The notes beneath the pieces are model-generated. The model saw only the letters and a program-made list of their open reading frames with translations. It did no database searches and was not told where the DNA came from. From Rhodobacterales bacterium HKCCSP123 (GTDB taxonomy: Bacteria > Pseudomonadota > Alphaproteobacteria > Rhodobacterales > Rhodobacteraceae), in contig WVSO01000006.1 in NCBI GenBank assembly GCA_015689745.1, forward strand, positions 31,398 through 95,397: a stretch of DNA of 64,000 nucleotides. The letters run 5' to 3'. This document shows, piece after piece, positions 32,891 through 43,023 of this stretch (the stretch's first letter is position 1; each line of letters starts with the position of its first letter). The position numbers were made by a program, and so were the translations under genes.

Positions 32891-33307
32891 CTACCCCTCC
32901 TGTCCCCGCTCGTCCGAAGCGGTGGAAAAGAGCGCGATCTTGTTGCCCTGCGGGTCGCGCATATAGCCGACGTAGAAACGCGGGCCGTAGGCGGCCCGAA
33001 ATCCCGGTTGCCCCTCATCCGCGCCGCCCGCCGCGAGGGCTGCCGCGTGAAGGTCGCGCACCTGCTGCCGGCTGGCGGCCTCGAATGCGACCATCGATCC
33101 GTTTCCGGCAGTGGCGGGCCGCCCGTCGAAGGTGGGCTTGACGTAGAAATCCGGGGGTGCGGGCCATTGACCGGGACCTGCCGGTAGCATGTAGCTCAGC
33201 CCCTCGGGCCCCTCTGTCAATACGTAGCCCAGGGCCGGGAGAAAGGCGGAATAGAACCGTCTCGCAAGGGCGATGTCGTCCGCGCCGACCGTGACATAGG
33301 CGATCAT
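32891..33307 (-). CDS. VOC family protein (glyoxalase/bleomycin-resistance-like)
   Basis: 138 residues, one VOC unit of two modules: MIAYVTVGADDIALARRFYS at the start and YVGYMRDPQGNKIALF at the end. Candidate metal ligands are incomplete (the usual first His is Tyr in IAYVTVG), so catalysis by the classical mechanism is doubtful. 13 bases after the GNAT gene on the same strand. Function unknown. Confidence 0.8.
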   Translation of the reverse strand: MIAYVTVGADDIALARRFYSAFLPALGYVLTEGPEGLSYMLPAGPGQWPAPPDFYVKPTFDGRPATAGNGSMVAFEAASRQQVRDLHAAALAAGGADEGQPGFRAAYGPRFYVGYMRDPQGNKIALFSTASDERGQEG

Positions 33308-33320
33308 TGCAGGGGGACCC

Positions 33321-33917
33321 TCACCGCGGACGCCCGATCTGCCAGTCGAGATGCGCCTTGACCGCGGGCCAGTCGGCCGCCGTGACCGAATAGACCGCCG
33401 TGTCGCGGATCGTGCCGTTCGGCTGGCGCATGTGCGCGCGCAGGATGCCGTCGAGCTGCGCGCCGAGCCGTTCGATCGCGCGCCGCGACTGGTGGTTCAG
33501 GCGATGGGTGCGGAACTCGACCGCAAGGCAGGACCAAACCTCGAAGGCCTGGCCCAGCATCAGGCGCTTGGCCTCGGTGTTCACCGGCCCGCGCTGCGCC
33601 GAAGGGGCGAGCCAGGTCGAGCCGATCTCGACCCGCGGCTGGGCGTGGTCGATGTTCATGTAGGTGGTCATGCCGACCGGGCGGCCCGAGGCATCGAGCG
33701 TCGTGAAGGGGATCATCGCGCCCACGTCGCGCAGGCGCAGGCGGCGGTCGATCTCGGCGGCCATGCCCGAGGGGGCGGGCACGGTGGTGTACCAGAGCGT
33801 GTGAAGTGCGCCCTCGGCGCTGGCCTCCGACAGGGCGGCGGCATGCGCGGGCGACAGCGGCACGAGGCTCACGTGCCGCCCCCTGAGCGTCAGGTCCGGC
33901 GGGCCGAGGCGGCTCAT
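33321..33917 (-). CDS. GNAT family acetyltransferase (RimJ/RimL-like)
   Basis: 198 residues. LRGRHVSLVPLSPAHAAAL is the usual start of RimJ/RimL-type proteins; GSTWLAPSAQRGPVNTEAKR is motif A and CLAVEFRTHRLNHQSRRAIE motif B. The ATG overlaps the glmS stop by four bases, so translation is coupled to glmS. No link to amino-sugar acetylation is evident, because GlmU already carries that activity. Confidence 0.85.
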   Translation of the reverse strand: MSRLGPPDLTLRGRHVSLVPLSPAHAAALSEASAEGALHTLWYTTVPAPSGMAAEIDRRLRLRDVGAMIPFTTLDASGRPVGMTTYMNIDHAQPRVEIGSTWLAPSAQRGPVNTEAKRLMLGQAFEVWSCLAVEFRTHRLNHQSRRAIERLGAQLDGILRAHMRQPNGTIRDTAVYSVTAADWPAVKAHLDWQIGRPR

Positions 33918-35725
33918 TCCACCGTCACCGATTTCGCAAGGTTGCGCGGCTGGTCCACGTCCGTGCCCTTGTGAAGCGCGGTGTGGTAGGCGATCAGCTG
34001 CGCGGGCACCGCGTAGAGAAGCGGCGCGAAGACCGGGTCGACGGTCGGCATCACCAGTGTCTGCCAGACGCCGTCACCCGCGGCCTCGGCGCCCTCGGCA
34101 TCGGTCACGAGCCAGACCCGGCCCTCGCGGGCCATGACCTCCTGCATGTTCGACACGGTCTTATCGAAGAGCGCGTCGCGGGGCGCGAGGACGATGACCG
34201 GCACGGTCTTGTCGACCAGCGCGATGGGGCCGTGCTTCAGCTCGCCCGAGGCATAGCCCTCGGCGTGGATGTAGCTGATTTCCTTCAGCTTCAGCGCGCC
34301 TTCCAGCGCCATCGGGAACATCGCGCCGCGCCCGAGGAACAGGACCGAGCGCGCCTCGGCCAGCCTCCGGGTGCGCTTCTCGATCTTCGGCTCGAGCGCG
34401 AGCGCCTGGTTGATGAGCCCCGGCAGCGCGGCAAGCGTGGCCAGAAGCTCCGCCTCGCGGGTGGCGTCGATGCGCCCGCGCTGGCGGGCCGCCATGATGG
34501 CGAGATGCGCGAGGACACCAAGCTGGTTCATGAAGGCCTTGGTCGAGGCCACGCCCACCTCGACCCCGGCGAGGATCGGCAGGGCAAGGTCGCTTTCCCG
34601 CGCGATGGAGCTTTCGGCCACGTTCACGACCGAGACGATCCGCTCGGCCCTGTCGCGGGCGTAGCGCAGCGCGGCCAGCGTGTCGGCCGTCTCGCCCGAC
34701 TGGCTGACGAAAAGCGCGGTCGAGCGGTCCGAGACGGGCGGCTCGCGGTAGCGGAACTCGGAGGCGATATCGACGTCGCAGGGCAGGCCCGCGATCTGCT
34801 CGAACCAGTATTTCGCGACATGGCAGGCGTAATGCGCCGTCCCGCAGGCCACGAGGATCAGCCGGTCGGTCGCGGCGAAATCGAGGGTGCCCTCGCGGAT
34901 CGAGACCTGTTTGCCGTCCGAGTAATGCCGCAGGCAGTCGGCCAGCACGGTGGGCTGCTCGAAGATCTCCTTGGCCATGAAATGCCGGTGCCCGGCCTTG
35001 TCCACGGCGGTTGCCTCGGCGCTCATGATGCGCGCCTCGCGGTTGGCAAGGGTGCCCGCCGCATCGCGGATCTCGACGCCCGCGCGGGTGACGAAGGCGA
35101 TGTCGCCCTCGTCGAGATAGGTGATCTTGTGGGTGAGAGGCGCGAGCGCGATGGCATCCGAGCCGACGTACATCTCGCCCTCGCCATGCCCGATGGCCAG
35201 GGGCGAGCCGCGACGCGCGGCGACGATCAGATCGTCCTCGCCATCGAAGAGGAAGGCCAGCGCAAAGGCCCCCTCCAGCCGCTTGACCGTCTCGGTCGCG
35301 GCGCCCTGCGGCGTCAGACCCTCGTCGAGGAACCGCTCGCAGAGCTTGGCGACGGTTTCCGTGTCCGTCTCGCTCTCGAAGGGACGGTCGGACAGCTCGG
35401 CGCGCAGCTCGCGGTAATTCTCGATGATGCCGTTGTGCACGACCGCCACGCGGCCCGCGCGATGGGGGTGGGCGTTGGCCTCGGACGGGCCGCCATGGGT
35501 GGCCCAGCGGGTGTGCCCGATCCCGGCCTTGCCCGGAAGCGGCTCGTGCACCAGCCGGTCGGACAGGTTGTAGAGCTTGCCCACCGCGCGGCGGCGGTCG
35601 AGGCGGCCGTCCTGCAGCGTGGCGATGCCCGCGCTGTCATAGCCGCGGTATTCCAGCCGTTTCAGCGCCTCGAGGATGAGGGGGGCGACCTCGTGGCTGC
35701 CCAGGATTCCGACGATGCCGCACAT
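33914..35725 (-). CDS. glmS: Glutamine-fructose-6-phosphate aminotransferase (isomerising)
   Basis: Makes glucosamine-6-phosphate from fructose-6-phosphate and glutamine, feeding UDP-GlcNAc synthesis. 603 residues. The N-terminal nucleophile is Cys2 in MCGIVGILGS, with GHTRWATHGGPSEANAHPH in the glutaminase domain. Two SIS domains follow, with SQSGETADTLAALRYA and the C-terminal NLAKSVTVE. It starts 4 bases after the glmU stop. No glmS ribozyme could be present in so short a gap. Confidence 0.97.
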   Translation of the reverse strand: MCGIVGILGSHEVAPLILEALKRLEYRGYDSAGIATLQDGRLDRRRAVGKLYNLSDRLVHEPLPGKAGIGHTRWATHGGPSEANAHPHRAGRVAVVHNGIIENYRELRAELSDRPFESETDTETVAKLCERFLDEGLTPQGAATETVKRLEGAFALAFLFDGEDDLIVAARRGSPLAIGHGEGEMYVGSDAIALAPLTHKITYLDEGDIAFVTRAGVEIRDAAGTLANREARIMSAEATAVDKAGHRHFMAKEIFEQPTVLADCLRHYSDGKQVSIREGTLDFAATDRLILVACGTAHYACHVAKYWFEQIAGLPCDVDIASEFRYREPPVSDRSTALFVSQSGETADTLAALRYARDRAERIVSVVNVAESSIARESDLALPILAGVEVGVASTKAFMNQLGVLAHLAIMAARQRGRIDATREAELLATLAALPGLINQALALEPKIEKRTRRLAEARSVLFLGRGAMFPMALEGALKLKEISYIHAEGYASGELKHGPIALVDKTVPVIVLAPRDALFDKTVSNMQEVMAREGRVWLVTDAEGAEAAGDGVWQTLVMPTVDPVFAPLLYAVPAQLIAYHTALHKGTDVDQPRNLAKSVTVE

Positions 35726-35729
35726 GGGC

Positions 35730-37097
35730 TTACCCTTTCCTGCCTGCCTTGATCGCGCGCAGCCGCTCCATCAGCCGCACCGCGAGACCGGGCTTGTTCA
35801 CCTGTTTGGCGCGTCCCAGCGCCAGCGCGCCCTCGGGCACGTCCTCCGTGATGACCGAGCCCGAGGCCGTCATCGCCCGGTCGCCGATGGTGACGGGGGC
35901 GACCAGCATCGTGTCCGACCCGATGAAGGCGCCACGGCCCACGACGGTGCGGTGCTTCATGACGCCGTCGTAGTTGCAGGTCACCGTGCCCGCACCCACG
36001 TTCGTGCCCTCGCCGATCTCGGCGTCGCCGATGTAGCTGAGGTGGTTGACCTTGGCGCCCTCGCCGATCCCGGCGGATTTCACCTCGACGAAATTGCCGA
36101 TCCGCGCGTCGTTGCCGATCTCGGCGCCGGGGCGCAGGCGCGCGTAGGGGCCGATGACGGCGCCCGCGCTGACGTGGCAGCCCTCGAGATGGGAAAACGC
36201 GCGGATGCGCGCCCCGCTCTCGACCGTGACCTCGGGGCCGAAGACGACATGCGGCTCGATCTCGGCATCGCGGCCGACCCAGGTGTCGAGCGCGAAGAAG
36301 ATCGTCTCGGGCGCCTGCATGGCGACGCCCGTCTCGATCATCTCGTCGCGTTTCATGGTTTGGAAGGCGGCCTCCGCCGCGGCCAGTTCCGCGCGGGAGT
36401 TGATGCCGAGCGTCTCGGCCTCGGGGCAGAGGATCGCGGTGGCCGACAACCCCTCGGCCTGCGCCAGCGCGGGCAGGTCGGTGAGGTAGTATTCCCCCGA
36501 TGCATTGTCGTTCCCCACGGCGCGCAGAAGGTGCATCATCGTGCCGGCATCGGCGGCCAGAAGGCCGGAGTTGCAGGTCGTCACCGCCAGTTCCCCGGGC
36601 GTGGCATCCTTGGCCTCGACGATCCGCTCCAGCCGGTCGCCCGACAGGATCAGCCGCCCGTAGCGGCCCGGATCGGCGGCCTCGAACCCCAGGACGACGA
36701 CGTCATGGGCCGTACGCGCGGCCTGCATCGCGGCCAGTGTCTCGGCGCGCACGAAAGGCGTGTCGGCGTAAAGCACCAGCGCGTCGCCCTCGAACCCCTC
36801 GAGCGCTTCGGCGGCCTGCAGCACGGCATGGCCGGTGCCCAGCTGCTCGGTCTGGCGCACGCAGACGGCCCAGGGCGCGAGGTCGGCCACCGCCGCCTCG
36901 ACCGCCTCGGCCCCGTGGCCGGTTACGACCACGACGCGCGCGGGCTCCAGCGCCGCGCCGGCAGCCAGGGCATGCGCGACAAGCGGCACGCCGCCAAGGC
37001 GGTGCAGCGGTTTCGGCAGATCGGAATTCATCCGTGTGCCCTGGCCTGCGGCCAGCACGACCAGGGCGATGGGCCGGGGGGTGCCTGTCTCTGCCAT
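35730..37097 (-). CDS. glmU: Bifunctional N-acetylglucosamine-1-phosphate uridyltransferase/glucosamine-1-phosphate acetyltransferase
   Basis: 455 residues. N-terminal nucleotidyltransferase with LAAGQGTRMNSDLPKPLH (residues about 16-33) and YYLTDLPALA; C-terminal left-handed beta-helix of hexapeptide repeats from about 255, with SYIGDAEIGEGTNVGAGTVT and the acetyl-CoA region. Supplies UDP-GlcNAc for peptidoglycan and LPS. Cotranscribed with glmS. ATG 37097 is the start for the conserved N-terminus. Divergent from the HAD phosphatase gene. Confidence 0.97.
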   Translation of the reverse strand: MAETGTPRPIALVVLAAGQGTRMNSDLPKPLHRLGGVPLVAHALAAGAALEPARVVVVTGHGAEAVEAAVADLAPWAVCVRQTEQLGTGHAVLQAAEALEGFEGDALVLYADTPFVRAETLAAMQAARTAHDVVVLGFEAADPGRYGRLILSGDRLERIVEAKDATPGELAVTTCNSGLLAADAGTMMHLLRAVGNDNASGEYYLTDLPALAQAEGLSATAILCPEAETLGINSRAELAAAEAAFQTMKRDEMIETGVAMQAPETIFFALDTWVGRDAEIEPHVVFGPEVTVESGARIRAFSHLEGCHVSAGAVIGPYARLRPGAEIGNDARIGNFVEVKSAGIGEGAKVNHLSYIGDAEIGEGTNVGAGTVTCNYDGVMKHRTVVGRGAFIGSDTMLVAPVTIGDRAMTASGSVITEDVPEGALALGRAKQVNKPGLAVRLMERLRAIKAGRKG

Positions 37098-37224
37098 TGG
37101 TGCCTGCTTTCCCTCGTTTGTGGCCGTTTTACCCCAGGCGTGCGGTGGCGCAAGCGCACGCGCCTTCACTTTGCCCAACGGCCTGTTACAGGGGTCGGCG
37201 AAACCCCGCCACCCGGAGGCGCCG

Positions 37225-37890
37225 ATGCGCTGCGTGATCTTCGACCTCGACGGAACGCTTGCCGACACGGCCGGCGACCTCATCTGCGCCGCGAATGCCG
37301 CGCTTGGGGTGCTGGGCCACGCCCCGCAGCTGGTGATGGGGGCGGACGATGCGACGGCCTTCCGCGGCGGGCGGGCGATGCTGCGGCTCGCCGCCGAGCG
37401 GCTTGCGCTGAGGGATGCGGAGGCGATGGTCGAGGCAGGCTACCCGGTGCTGCTCGAGGCCTACGGCGCGGCCATAGACGCCCATACCAGGCTTTATCCC
37501 GGCGCGATGGACGCGGTTTTTCGCTTGAAAGCCAACGGCATCGCGGTGGGCATCTGCACCAACAAGCCCGCGGGCCTGGCCGAGACCCTGCTGACCCGGC
37601 TCGGCATCCGGGGCGAGTTCGCCTCGATGATCGGAGCCGACACCCTGCCGGTGCGCAAGCCCGATCCGGCCCCGCTTCTTGCAGCGGTGCAGCAGGCGGG
37701 CGGTGCGGCGGAGCGATCGATCCTGATCGGCGACACCGTGACCGACCGCGAGACCGCGCGCGCCGCCGGACGGCCCTGCGCACTGGTCACCTTCGGGCCG
37801 ACGGGTCGGGCCGTCGCCGACCTGCAGCCCGAGGCGCTCATCGACCATTACGACGAGCTCGATGCCGTGATCGACCGGCTGATCCCGTGA
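37225..37890 (+). CDS. gph: HAD family phosphatase, phosphoglycolate phosphatase-like
   Basis: 221 residues. HAD motif I FDLDGTLADT with nucleophile Asp7 and acid Asp9; motif II in ICTNKPAG; motif III Lys in VRKPDP; motif IV GDTVTDRETARAAG. The helical cap falls between motifs I and II. The closest family is phosphoglycolate phosphatase, which clears 2-phosphoglycolate from DNA repair or photorespiration, but HAD specificity is hard to assign, so the symbol is provisional. Confidence 0.8.
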   Translation: MRCVIFDLDGTLADTAGDLICAANAALGVLGHAPQLVMGADDATAFRGGRAMLRLAAERLALRDAEAMVEAGYPVLLEAYGAAIDAHTRLYPGAMDAVFRLKANGIAVGICTNKPAGLAETLLTRLGIRGEFASMIGADTLPVRKPDPAPLLAAVQQAGGAAERSILIGDTVTDRETARAAGRPCALVTFGPTGRAVADLQPEALIDHYDELDAVIDRLIP

Positions 37891-37933
37891 CGGGGCATTG
37901 ACGACGGACCAGCTCCGTCCAATTCTCCGGGTC

Positions 37934-39142
37934 ATGGAAAAACCCGTCTTCAAAGGCAATTTCACCCAGCAGGAACCGATCCCCGAAGCGGGGATCGAGG
38001 CCGCCGTCGCCGTCCTTCGCTCGGGGCGGCTGCATCGCTACAACCTGCTGCCGGGCGAGGAGGGCGAGGTGTCTGCGCTGGAGCGCGAGTTCGCCGGTTT
38101 CGTCGGGGCGCGCTACGCGCTGGCCGTCGCCTCGGGCGGCTACGCGATGGGCTGCGCGCTCAGGGCGCTGGGCGTGGGTCCCGGCGACAGGGTGCTGTCG
38201 AACGGGTTCACGCTGGCCCCGGTGCCGGGCGCCATCGCGAGCGTGGGGGCCGAGCCGGTCTTCGTCGAGACGACCGAGGCGCTGACCATCGACATCGACG
38301 ATCTCGCGTCGAAGGCCGAGGCTTCGGATGCGAAGGTGCTCCTGCTCAGCCACATGCGCGGGCATATCTGCGACATGGACCGCCTGATGGACGTCGCCAC
38401 GACCCGGGGCGTGCAGGTTGTCGAGGATTGCGCGCACACGATGGGCGCGGCGTGGAGGGGCGTGCCCTCGGGGCGGCACGGGGTCATCGGCTGCTACTCG
38501 ACGCAGACCTACAAGCACATGAATTCGGGCGAGGGCGGACTTCTGGTGTCGGACGATCCCGATATCATGGCGAAAGCCGTGATGTTATCGGGTTCCTACA
38601 TGCTTTTTGGCCGACACTCTGTGGGTCCCCCTGTGGATAGGTTCGAAAATGTAAAGTACGTGACCCCGAATGTCTCGGGTCGGATGGATCATCTGAGGGC
38701 GGCGATCCTCCGTCCGCAGCTCGCCGACCTGCCCGCGCAAGTGGGGCGCTGGAATGCCCTCTACCGGACGGTGGAGGAGGGGTTGCGGAACACGCCCGGC
38801 CTTAAGGTGATCGAGCGCCCGCCACAGGAAAGCATCGTCGGATCGTCGATCCAGTTTCTTCTTCCGGGCTGGTCGCCCGATGCCGTCCGCGCGCTCGTGG
38901 CGGCCTGCGTCGCGCGGGGGGTGGAGCTCAAATGGTTCGGCGCGGCCGAACCCGTCGCCTTCACGTCGCGTTACGACAGCTGGCGATACGCGGCCCCGCA
39001 GCGCCTGCCCGCGACCGACGCCATCCTCGCGGGGTTGATCGACATGCGCCTGCCGCTGACCTTTTCCGAGGCCGACGCCCGGCTGATCGCGTCGATCATC
39101 CGGGACGAGGTCATCGGCGCGCAGGCGCAGGCGGCGGAGTAG
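37934..39142 (+). CDS. DegT/DnrJ/EryC1 family PLP-dependent aminotransferase
   Basis: 402 residues. The internal aldimine lysine is Lys194 in STQTYKHMNSGEGG and the pyridine-nitrogen Asp is Asp165 in VVEDCAHTMG; SGGYAMGCALRALGVGPGDRV is the N-terminal PLP-phosphate region. Family members usually aminate nucleotide-linked keto sugars for surface glycans or antibiotics. Here no glycosyltransferase or sugar-nucleotide gene is adjacent. ATG 37934 is chosen over a TTG at 37898, because similarity begins with FTQQEPIPEAG. Followed by three palindromes. Confidence 0.9.
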   Translation: MEKPVFKGNFTQQEPIPEAGIEAAVAVLRSGRLHRYNLLPGEEGEVSALEREFAGFVGARYALAVASGGYAMGCALRALGVGPGDRVLSNGFTLAPVPGAIASVGAEPVFVETTEALTIDIDDLASKAEASDAKVLLLSHMRGHICDMDRLMDVATTRGVQVVEDCAHTMGAAWRGVPSGRHGVIGCYSTQTYKHMNSGEGGLLVSDDPDIMAKAVMLSGSYMLFGRHSVGPPVDRFENVKYVTPNVSGRMDHLRAAILRPQLADLPAQVGRWNALYRTVEEGLRNTPGLKVIERPPQESIVGSSIQFLLPGWSPDAVRALVAACVARGVELKWFGAAEPVAFTSRYDSWRYAAPQRLPATDAILAGLIDMRLPLTFSEADARLIASIIRDEVIGAQAQAAE

Positions 39143-39147
39143 GGCTC

Positions 39148-39213
39148 CGTTTTCCTCGAGGAAAACGCTTGGGAAAACTCGAGTTTTCCCAACCGGAAAA
39201 CTGCAGTTTTCCG
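39148..39213. terminator. Three tandem perfect palindromes between convergent genes
   Basis: CGTTTTCCTC plus its complement (39148-39167, 20 bp), TTGGGAAAACTC plus its complement (39169-39192, 24 bp) and CGGAAAACTG plus its complement (39194-39213, 20 bp). All are exact, all contain GGAAAA/TTTTCC, and they are one base apart. They fill the 76-base gap between the DegT gene and pyrG and can fold from either strand. Confidence 0.7.
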
Positions 39214-39218
39214 CCCCC

Positions 39219-40862
39219 TCACACCAGCCGAGAGTTTTCCTTCGCCGCGCGCACGAAGTCGCGGAACAGTGGGTGCGGTGCGAAGGGTTTCGACTTCAGC
39301 TCGGGATGGAACTGCACCCCGATGAACCACGGATGGTCCGTTACCTCCACGATCTCCGGCAGCCGCCCGTCGGGTGACATGCCCGAAAAGCACAGGCCCT
39401 TGGCCTCCAGCGCCTCGCGGTACTTGATGTCGACTTCGTAGCGGTGGCGGTGGCGTTCCTCGATGGTGAGCGCGCCATAGGCATCGGCCACCTTCGAGCC
39501 CTCCTTCAGCACCGCGTCATAGGCGCCGAGCCGCATGGTGCCGCCCTTGTCGTCGGTCACCTTGCGCTTCACCTTGGCGTTGCCCTGCACCCATTCCTTC
39601 AGGTGATAGACCACGGGCGTGAAACGCTTTTTCCCGGACTCGTGGTCGAACTCCTCCGACCCGGCATCGCCCAGGTCGGCCAGGTTCCGCGCCGCCTCGA
39701 TCACCGCCATCTGCATTCCGAGGCAAATGCCCAGATAGGGCACGTTCCGCGTCCGCGCGAATTCGGCGGCCTTGATCTTTCCCTCGGTCCCGCGCTCCCC
39801 GAAGCCGCCGGGCACGAGGATCGCGTCGAAGCCTTCAAGATACGGGGCGGGGTCCTCGCGCTCGAAGATCTCGGCGTCGATCCACTCCGCCTTGACCTTC
39901 ACGCGGTTGGCCATGCCGCCATGGGTGAGCGCCTCGGCTATGGATTTGTAGGCGTCTTCCAGCTGCGTGTATTTGCCCACGATGGCGACGCGCACCTCGC
40001 CCTCGGGGTTGGCGATGCGGTCGGCCACGTCTTCCCAGATCGAGAGGTCGGGCTTGGGGGCCGGGCTGATCTGGAAGGCGTCGAGCACCGCCTGGTCCAG
40101 CCCCTCGCGGTGATAGGCGAGCGGCGCCTCGTAGATCGAGGACAGGTCCTGCGCCGCGATCACGGCATCGGGCCGGACGTTGCAGAACAGCGCCAGCTTC
40201 TCGCGCTCCTTGGCGGGGATCGGCCCCTCGGAGCGGCACACCAGGATATCGGGCGCGATGCCGATCGAGCGCAGCTCCTTGACCGAATGCTGCGTGGGCT
40301 TGGTCTTCAGTTCTCCGCTCGCCTTGATGTAGGGAAGAAGCGTCAGGTGCATGAAGATGCATTGCCCGCGCGGCTTGTCCTGGCTGAACTGTCGGATCGC
40401 CTCGAAGAAGGGCAGGCCCTCGATATCGCCGACGGTGCCGCCGATCTCGCAGAGCATGAAATCGACCTCGTCCTCGCCGATCCTGAGGAAATCCTTGATC
40501 TCGTTGGTGACGTGGGGAATCACCTGGATCGTCTTGCCGAGGTAATCGCCGCGCCGCTCCTTCTCGAGCACGTTGGAATAGATCCTGCCGGACGACACCG
40601 AATCCGTCATCCGCGCGGCCACCCCCGTGAAACGTTCGTAATGCCCGAGGTCGAGGTCGGTTTCCGCCCCGTCATCGGTCACGAAGACCTCGCCATGCTC
40701 GAAGGGCGACATCGTCCCGGGGTCCACGTTCAGGTAGGGGTCGAGCTTGCGCAGCCGGACCGTGAAGCCGCGCGCCTGCAGAAGCGCGCCGAGTGCCGCC
40801 GAGGCCAGACCCTTGCCAAGCGACGAGACCACACCGCCGGTGATGAAGATGAAACGCGCCAT
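39219..40862 (-). CDS. pyrG: CTP synthase
   Basis: Aminates UTP to CTP using glutamine and ATP. 547 residues, standard. The N-terminal synthetase domain starts [20 protein letters not shown] with its P-loop; the C-terminal glutamine amidotransferase has Cys380 in [11 protein letters not shown] and the late HPE motif in [12 protein letters not shown]. Monocistronic. Convergent with the DegT gene over the triple palindrome. Confidence 0.97.
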   Translation of the reverse strand: MARFIFITGGVVSSLGKGLASAALGALLQARGFTVRLRKLDPYLNVDPGTMSPFEHGEVFVTDDGAETDLDLGHYERFTGVAARMTDSVSSGRIYSNVLEKERRGDYLGKTIQVIPHVTNEIKDFLRIGEDEVDFMLCEIGGTVGDIEGLPFFEAIRQFSQDKPRGQCIFMHLTLLPYIKASGELKTKPTQHSVKELRSIGIAPDILVCRSEGPIPAKEREKLALFCNVRPDAVIAAQDLSSIYEAPLAYHREGLDQAVLDAFQISPAPKPDLSIWEDVADRIANPEGEVRVAIVGKYTQLEDAYKSIAEALTHGGMANRVKVKAEWIDAEIFEREDPAPYLEGFDAILVPGGFGERGTEGKIKAAEFARTRNVPYLGICLGMQMAVIEAARNLADLGDAGSEEFDHESGKKRFTPVVYHLKEWVQGNAKVKRKVTDDKGGTMRLGAYDAVLKEGSKVADAYGALTIEERHRHRYEVDIKYREALEAKGLCFSGMSPDGRLPEIVEVTDHPWFIGVQFHPELKSKPFAPHPLFRDFVRAAKENSRLV

Positions 40863-41030
40863 GACTGTCTGAACTCCCGTGCCGGGTGCGCCGCGCTTCT
40901 CCGCGGCAGTCGCCCTATCCCTCTATCACGGGATTTGAGAATAACCGGATTCGCCCTGTCGCTGCAAGGCGAACCTCTACATGATGTTGAGTGATCGGGG
41001 TGAAAACCCTAGATATACGGCTGTTTTGCC

Positions 41031-41396
41031 TCAGTCCGCGCGGGGCGGCAGGGCCGGGGCATCGCCCGAGATCGGCGGCAGAAGATCCGATGCCGGCGGC
41101 AGTGCAGGCCCGTCCGCGGGCGCTTCTTCCGTCGCCGCGCCCGTTCCGATGCGGTCCAGCACCGACGAGCCCGCCGAGTTCTGCGCCGCGATGATCGTCA
41201 GGGTGATCGACGTGGCGAGAAACGCGATCGCGAAGGCCCAGGTCAGCTTGCCGAGCGCCGTCGCGGCCTGCCGCCCCGTCATTACGCCGCCGCCGCCGCC
41301 CATGCCCAGGCCACCCCCCTCGGAGCGCTGCAGGAGCACCACGCCGATCAGGCAGATGGCGAGAATGAGATGGACGACGAGAATGACGTTTTCCAT
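41031..41396 (-). CDS. secG: Preprotein translocase subunit SecG
   Basis: 121 residues. Two membrane helices (about 3-22 and 50-70) separated by the conserved loop LLQRSEGGGLGMGGGGG, which is diagnostic for SecG. The C-terminal tail is Pro/Ala-rich and longer than in E. coli, as is common in alphaproteobacteria. It acts with SecYE in protein export. Upstream of pyrG on the same strand, with 168 bases between. Confidence 0.95.
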   Translation of the reverse strand: MENVILVVHLILAICLIGVVLLQRSEGGGLGMGGGGGVMTGRQAATALGKLTWAFAIAFLATSITLTIIAAQNSAGSSVLDRIGTGAATEEAPADGPALPPASDLLPPISGDAPALPPRAD

Positions 41397-41699
41397 GGGC
41401 GGGGTCCCTTTAGGAGGCCGGGCTCGGATTTGCGCCTACTTATGAGATGCGGCATGCCGCCGCAAGACCAACTGGCACAACCTTAGCGCGAGTTTTCGGC
41501 CGTCGCGCAAGAGCTTTGTTGCAGTTGAAGGCATTTTTCCGATCGGCACACCGGTGTATACCGTTTTTCCGCCCAGTCGGGGTAACCGGCTCTTCTGCGG
41601 CGGCATGTCGCACCTGGAGGGATCTTCCGCGAGACTCCGCTTTCAACCGCGTCGTCCGACCGCTATAGCCGCCGCGGACCGCAAACCGGAGGATCCGCA
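41397..41699. other. Divergent secG/purA control region
   Basis: 303 bases with no gene. The purA leader ends in CGGAGGATCCGCA, with a ribosome binding site 7 bases before ATG 41700. A locally A/T-richer stretch near 41510-41580 probably carries the promoters. I recognise no riboswitch or small RNA. Confidence 0.5.
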
Positions 41700-42995
41700 A
41701 TGGCTAACGTCGTCGTCGTCGGCGCCCAGTGGGGTGATGAGGGCAAGGGCAAGATCGTCGACTGGCTGAGCGAGCGCGCCGACGTGATCGCCCGTTTCCA
41801 GGGCGGCCATAACGCGGGCCATACCCTCGTGATTGACGGGGCGGTCTACAAGCTGCACGCGCTGCCCTCGGGCGTGGTCCGCGGTGGCAAGCTGTCGGTC
41901 ATCGGCAATGGCGTGGTGCTCGACCCCTGGCACCTGCTGCAGGAGATCGAGACGATCCGCGCGCAGGGGGTGGAGATCACGCCCGAGACGCTGATGATCG
42001 CCGAGAACACGCCGCTGATCCTGCCCATCCACGGCGAGCTGGACCGCGCCCGCGAAGAGGCCGCCAGCCCCGGCGCCAAGATCGGCACCACCGGCCGCGG
42101 CATCGGCCCGGCCTACGAGGACAAGGTCGGCCGCCGCTCGGTGCGGGTCGCCGACCTTGCCGATGACGCTACGCTCGAGGCGCGGGTGGACCGCGCGCTG
42201 ACCCATCACAATGCGCTGCGCAAGGGCCTCGGCATCGACGAGATCGACCGCTCCGCGCTGATCGCGCAGCTCAAGGAGATCGCGCCGCACATCCTGCAAT
42301 ACGCAGGCCCCGTCTGGAAGGTGATGACCGAGAAGCGCAAGGCCGGCAAACGCATCCTTTTCGAAGGGGCGCAGGGCGCGCTTCTCGACATCGATTTCGG
42401 CACCTATCCCTTCGTCACCTCCTCGAACGTCATCGCGGGGCAGGCGGCGACCGGCGTGGGCATCGGACCGGGCGCCATCGATTACGTGCTCGGCATCGTG
42501 AAGGCCTACACCACCCGCGTGGGCGAGGGGCCTTTCCCGACCGAGCTTCTCGACGCTGACGGCCAGCGCCTTGGCGAACGCGGCCACGAGTTCGGCACCA
42601 CCACGGGCCGCAAGCGGCGCTGCGGCTGGTTCGACGCCTGCCTGGTGCGCCAGACATGCGCCACCTCGGGCGTGAAAGGCATCGCGCTGACCAAGCTCGA
42701 CGTGCTCGACGGGTTCGAGACGCTGAAGATCTGCGTGGGCTACGACCTCGACGGGCAGCGCCTCGACTACCTGCCGACGGCGGCGGATCAGCAGGCGCGC
42801 TGCACGCCCATCTACGAAGAGATGCCGGGATGGTCCGAGTCGACCGAGGGCGCGCGCAGCTGGGCCGACCTTCCCGGTGAAGCGGTAAAATACGTGCGCC
42901 GCATCGAGGAGTTGATCGAGTGCCCGGTGGCCCTACTCTCCACCTCGCCCGAGCGGGACGACACGATCCTCGTGACCGACCCGTTCGCCGACTGA
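41700..42995 (+). CDS. purA: Adenylosuccinate synthetase
   Basis: Joins IMP and aspartate with GTP to give adenylosuccinate, the committed step to AMP. 431 residues. GTP loop [16 protein letters not shown] at residues 8-23, [10 protein letters not shown], the IMP-site [14 protein letters not shown] and [15 protein letters not shown] are all present. DUF2842 gene follows by 28 bases. Confidence 0.98.
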   Translation: MANVVVVGAQWGDEGKGKIVDWLSERADVIARFQGGHNAGHTLVIDGAVYKLHALPSGVVRGGKLSVIGNGVVLDPWHLLQEIETIRAQGVEITPETLMIAENTPLILPIHGELDRAREEAASPGAKIGTTGRGIGPAYEDKVGRRSVRVADLADDATLEARVDRALTHHNALRKGLGIDEIDRSALIAQLKEIAPHILQYAGPVWKVMTEKRKAGKRILFEGAQGALLDIDFGTYPFVTSSNVIAGQAATGVGIGPGAIDYVLGIVKAYTTRVGEGPFPTELLDADGQRLGERGHEFGTTTGRKRRCGWFDACLVRQTCATSGVKGIALTKLDVLDGFETLKICVGYDLDGQRLDYLPTAADQQARCTPIYEEMPGWSESTEGARSWADLPGEAVKYVRRIEELIECPVALLSTSPERDDTILVTDPFAD

Positions 42996-43023
42996 CACCG
43001 GACCGACCCCGAAAGGGACTGCT

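Noticed and set aside
35726..35729. glmS ribozyme or other riboswitch in front of glmS
   Set aside because: Only four bases separate glmU and glmS, and no conserved riboswitch core was seen upstream of glmU either.
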